From Obelidium mucronatum (Eukaryota > Chytridiomycota > Chytridiomycetes > Chytridiales > Chytriomycetaceae), in NCBI GenBank assembly GCA_025765595.1, contig JAIVFH010000432.1, forward strand, positions 1-20,455: 20,455 nt of DNA, given 5' to 3'. Both the position numbers and the translations under genes were made by a program. Numbering within the stretch: position 1 is the first letter of the stretch; each line of letters opens with the position of its first letter. Of the stretch, positions 18,785 through 20,455 are shown piece by piece. The notes beneath the pieces were generated by a model, which was given only the letters and a program-made list of their open reading frames with translations, was not told the DNA's origin and did no database searches.

Positions 18785-20455
18785 CTATCGTCTAAACGGC
18801 TCTCTTACCACAGGACTATCAGACCGATTACTACCAGACCGCGTTTTCATTGTCGGAAGTTTACTCGCCACACTCTTGTCACTTGAACTTCCATTTCCAG
18901 AACTAGAACCACTACTACTATTTCCGCGAATCTTGCCCATCGTTCTCGTTGCTGGTGGAATACAGGTTTCCGCCGCGGAAACCTTCTCAGCAGCAGCAGC
19001 TACAATCGGAGGCGCATTTTCCGATTGATCCACAGCACCACCTTCCACATCTTCCCCTCTCTCACATTCGAAGTCATCATTCTCTTCACCAGAACACGCT
19101 GTTGGGGAATCCTTGATAAAATGCTTCTTGAAAGCTTGTACGGGACTCGTGACAGGTTCAAAAGCAACTGTAGGGACTTGCCCGAGTTCCCGGAATTCAT
19201 TCAACAAATCTTTATGATCCCTAGTTTTGACCCAATCCATTGGAACTCTATTTTTTTTAAAAAAAAATATAGTCAGCATTGTCTTCAAATCTCTTCGTTA
19301 TCACACTCAACTGCAACTTCCGCTTTCGTGGAGTTTTCCCGGTTGGTTCATCTAGCGTCAGTCGTTTGCATTGGATTTCGTTCCGTGCTTGTGAAACTGT
19401 GTATTCTGCATCCATAAAGTACGTTTGCTTTGTCCCATCGTATGATTCAATCTACAAGCCATACAATATTTGTAAGGAGAAACACAACCCTCAAATTTAA
19501 AAACCAACCATATTCGTAAAAGTAGCTACTTCTTCACCAACACATTCATTAACTGCGGCAACACTATTGTCAATGCGGTCAAAAGCCTTGGCTGTTTCCC
19601 CCGCAATAGAGTCCAATTGAGAGTGCTGTTTCTCCAAGGATTGTTTTGCTTCTCTGATGGCAGTATTGTGACCCTCCCTCACTCCAGACATGCCCTTAAG
19701 TGTAGCTTCTTTCATTAACAATACACCCTTGTGAAACGTATCTTTCGACTCAGAAATAGCTGATTCTATGATTCCAAATTGAGATTCGGAAACCTGCACA
19801 AGAGTGGTTACAAAAAATTCCCGCAAGCCTGATTATCAAAAAAAGACAAAAACCTGAAAACCATCCCTAATACATGCAGCAACTGCAGCACTTTGGTTTT
19901 TTTATTGCCATTTCCGCGCTTTCGCGGGAAGCCATGTCTATCTTGTCGAATCTTCTCAACTATTTGCTAGAAATATCCTCGTTTCTTTCAATCGCTTCAT
20001 TCATGCCATCAACCACAGATTTAACCAAACTCATCATTTCGAGACTCGGTTTTCAGCCGTGTACGTTCCAACAACTGAGATATTGCGCCTTAAAAGTTTG
20101 GCTTGGGCCATCGTTCTTGAAACAGTTTTTTGGGCATGCGGCTCGTTGTTCCAAGGCTTCATTGAGGGATCTCAGGGATTGTATCTTCATTAAAACATTG
20201 TGTTATTCTCAGTTTTCAAAAGTGGGCTTTCGGTAAATTTGAGAAACCCCTCCTACCTCGTTTTGCATTGATTCTATGCAAGTCTTGTACATGCTCTCAT
20301 AGCTGGCTGTGTGCGTGCTCGTGTTTGCCTTCACGGCATTCATCAATCGGAAAAAGAATTCCCCATACCCTTGTGCCATTCTCGAGTCTACATGTTCCCC
20401 AATGACGAAAATGGTTGAAAGGGGTTTAGTTCATAGAACAGACAGGAAAATGACT
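18785..20455 (-). CDS. bimC: Kinesin-5 (BimC/Eg5/Cut7) C-terminal part, partial
   Basis: C-terminal stalk and tail of a mitotic bipolar kinesin that slides spindle microtubules; the motor domain lies beyond 20455. Exons by eye: 20387-20257, 20184-19854, 19793-19509, 19451-19318 and 19247-18785. The diagnostic BimC box is formed across the last intron: PTGKTPRKRK joined to VPMDWVKTRDHKDLLNEFRE; its TPRK is a cyclin-dependent-kinase site known to target kinesin-5 to spindles. Upstream exons are helical and polar (SAISESKDTFHKGV, AKQSLEKQHSQLDSIAGETA), as in the kinesin-5 stalk. About 150 residues after the box are Ser-, Gly- and Ala-rich. Frame breaks lie near 20131-20142, at 20037-20039, around 19950-19966 and at the T7 run 19897-19903; the last three exons are clean. 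The donor of the last intron (GTTGCA) is weak. Confidence 0.82.
18965..18983. repeat. Near-perfect palindrome in kinesin tail exon
   Basis: GGTTTCCGC (18965-18973) and GCGGAAACC (18975-18983) are exact reverse complements around a single C. It lies within coding sequence for the Ala/Glu-rich part of the kinesin-5 tail, where codon choice alone would not demand it. Confidence 0.55.

Overview
The window looks like fungal nuclear DNA, most likely from a chytrid. The evidence is dense protein-coding sequence on both strands, many short GT-AG introns (about 50-100 nt), spacers often well under 300 bp, a Crinkler-type gene, and an F-box-like/coiled-coil gene of a kind I associate with Chytridiales. 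The taxonomic call is inference from gene content. No rRNA, tRNA, plasmid or phage features were seen.

Layout. 1-329: no recognised gene, faint degenerate repeats. 330-1343 (-): Sec14/CRAL-TRIO lipid-transfer protein. 1597-3013 (+): F-box-like coiled-coil protein whose 3' end lies antisense to the last exon of the next gene. 2864-3537 (-): translation elongation factor 1-beta, apparently lacking its GST-like N-terminus. 3595-5443 (-): tRNA pseudouridine synthase PUS10. 5471-6067: a small graveyard with a subtilase remnant (+), a Ty1/copia reverse-transcriptase remnant (-) and a perfect inverted repeat. 6201-8332 (-): secreted-type S41 (CPAF-like) peptidase. 8333-9155: S41 promoter with a TATA box, plus a possible Crinkler N-terminal remnant. 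9156-12358 (+): nuclear cap-binding protein CBP80 in 12 exons. 12460-13637 (-): peroxisomal PEX11, whose third intron (359 nt) carries an array of nine GC-rich hairpins. 13807-14867 and 15122-16220 (-): two tandem TLC-domain membrane proteins with the same exon pattern. 16267-18518 (+): an intact Crinkler-like gene (CRN N-terminal domain, HVLVxxP motif, P-loop NTPase, REase-like end) starting 46 nt from the divergent TLC gene. 18785-20455 (-): C-terminal part of a kinesin-5 with a BimC box, running off the window. The spacers 13638-13806, 14868-15121 and 18519-18784 hold nothing I recognise.

The genes do not form one pathway; this is an ordinary mixed eukaryotic neighbourhood of RNA (CBP80, PUS10), translation (EF1B), lipid/membrane (Sec14, TLC, PEX11), mitosis (kinesin-5) and secreted/effector (S41, Crinkler) functions. 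The two most unusual features are the intronic hairpin array and the Crinkler gene.

A caution for readers: conserved housekeeping genes here (Sec14, EF1B, PUS10, CBP80, kinesin-5) carry about 20 apparent frameshifts in total, several of them in A/T homopolymers, while S41, PEX11, both TLC genes and the Crinkler gene read cleanly. Consensus errors are the simplest explanation, but decay of duplicated copies is not excluded. Exon boundaries given here were derived by eye from splice consensus and protein-family continuity.
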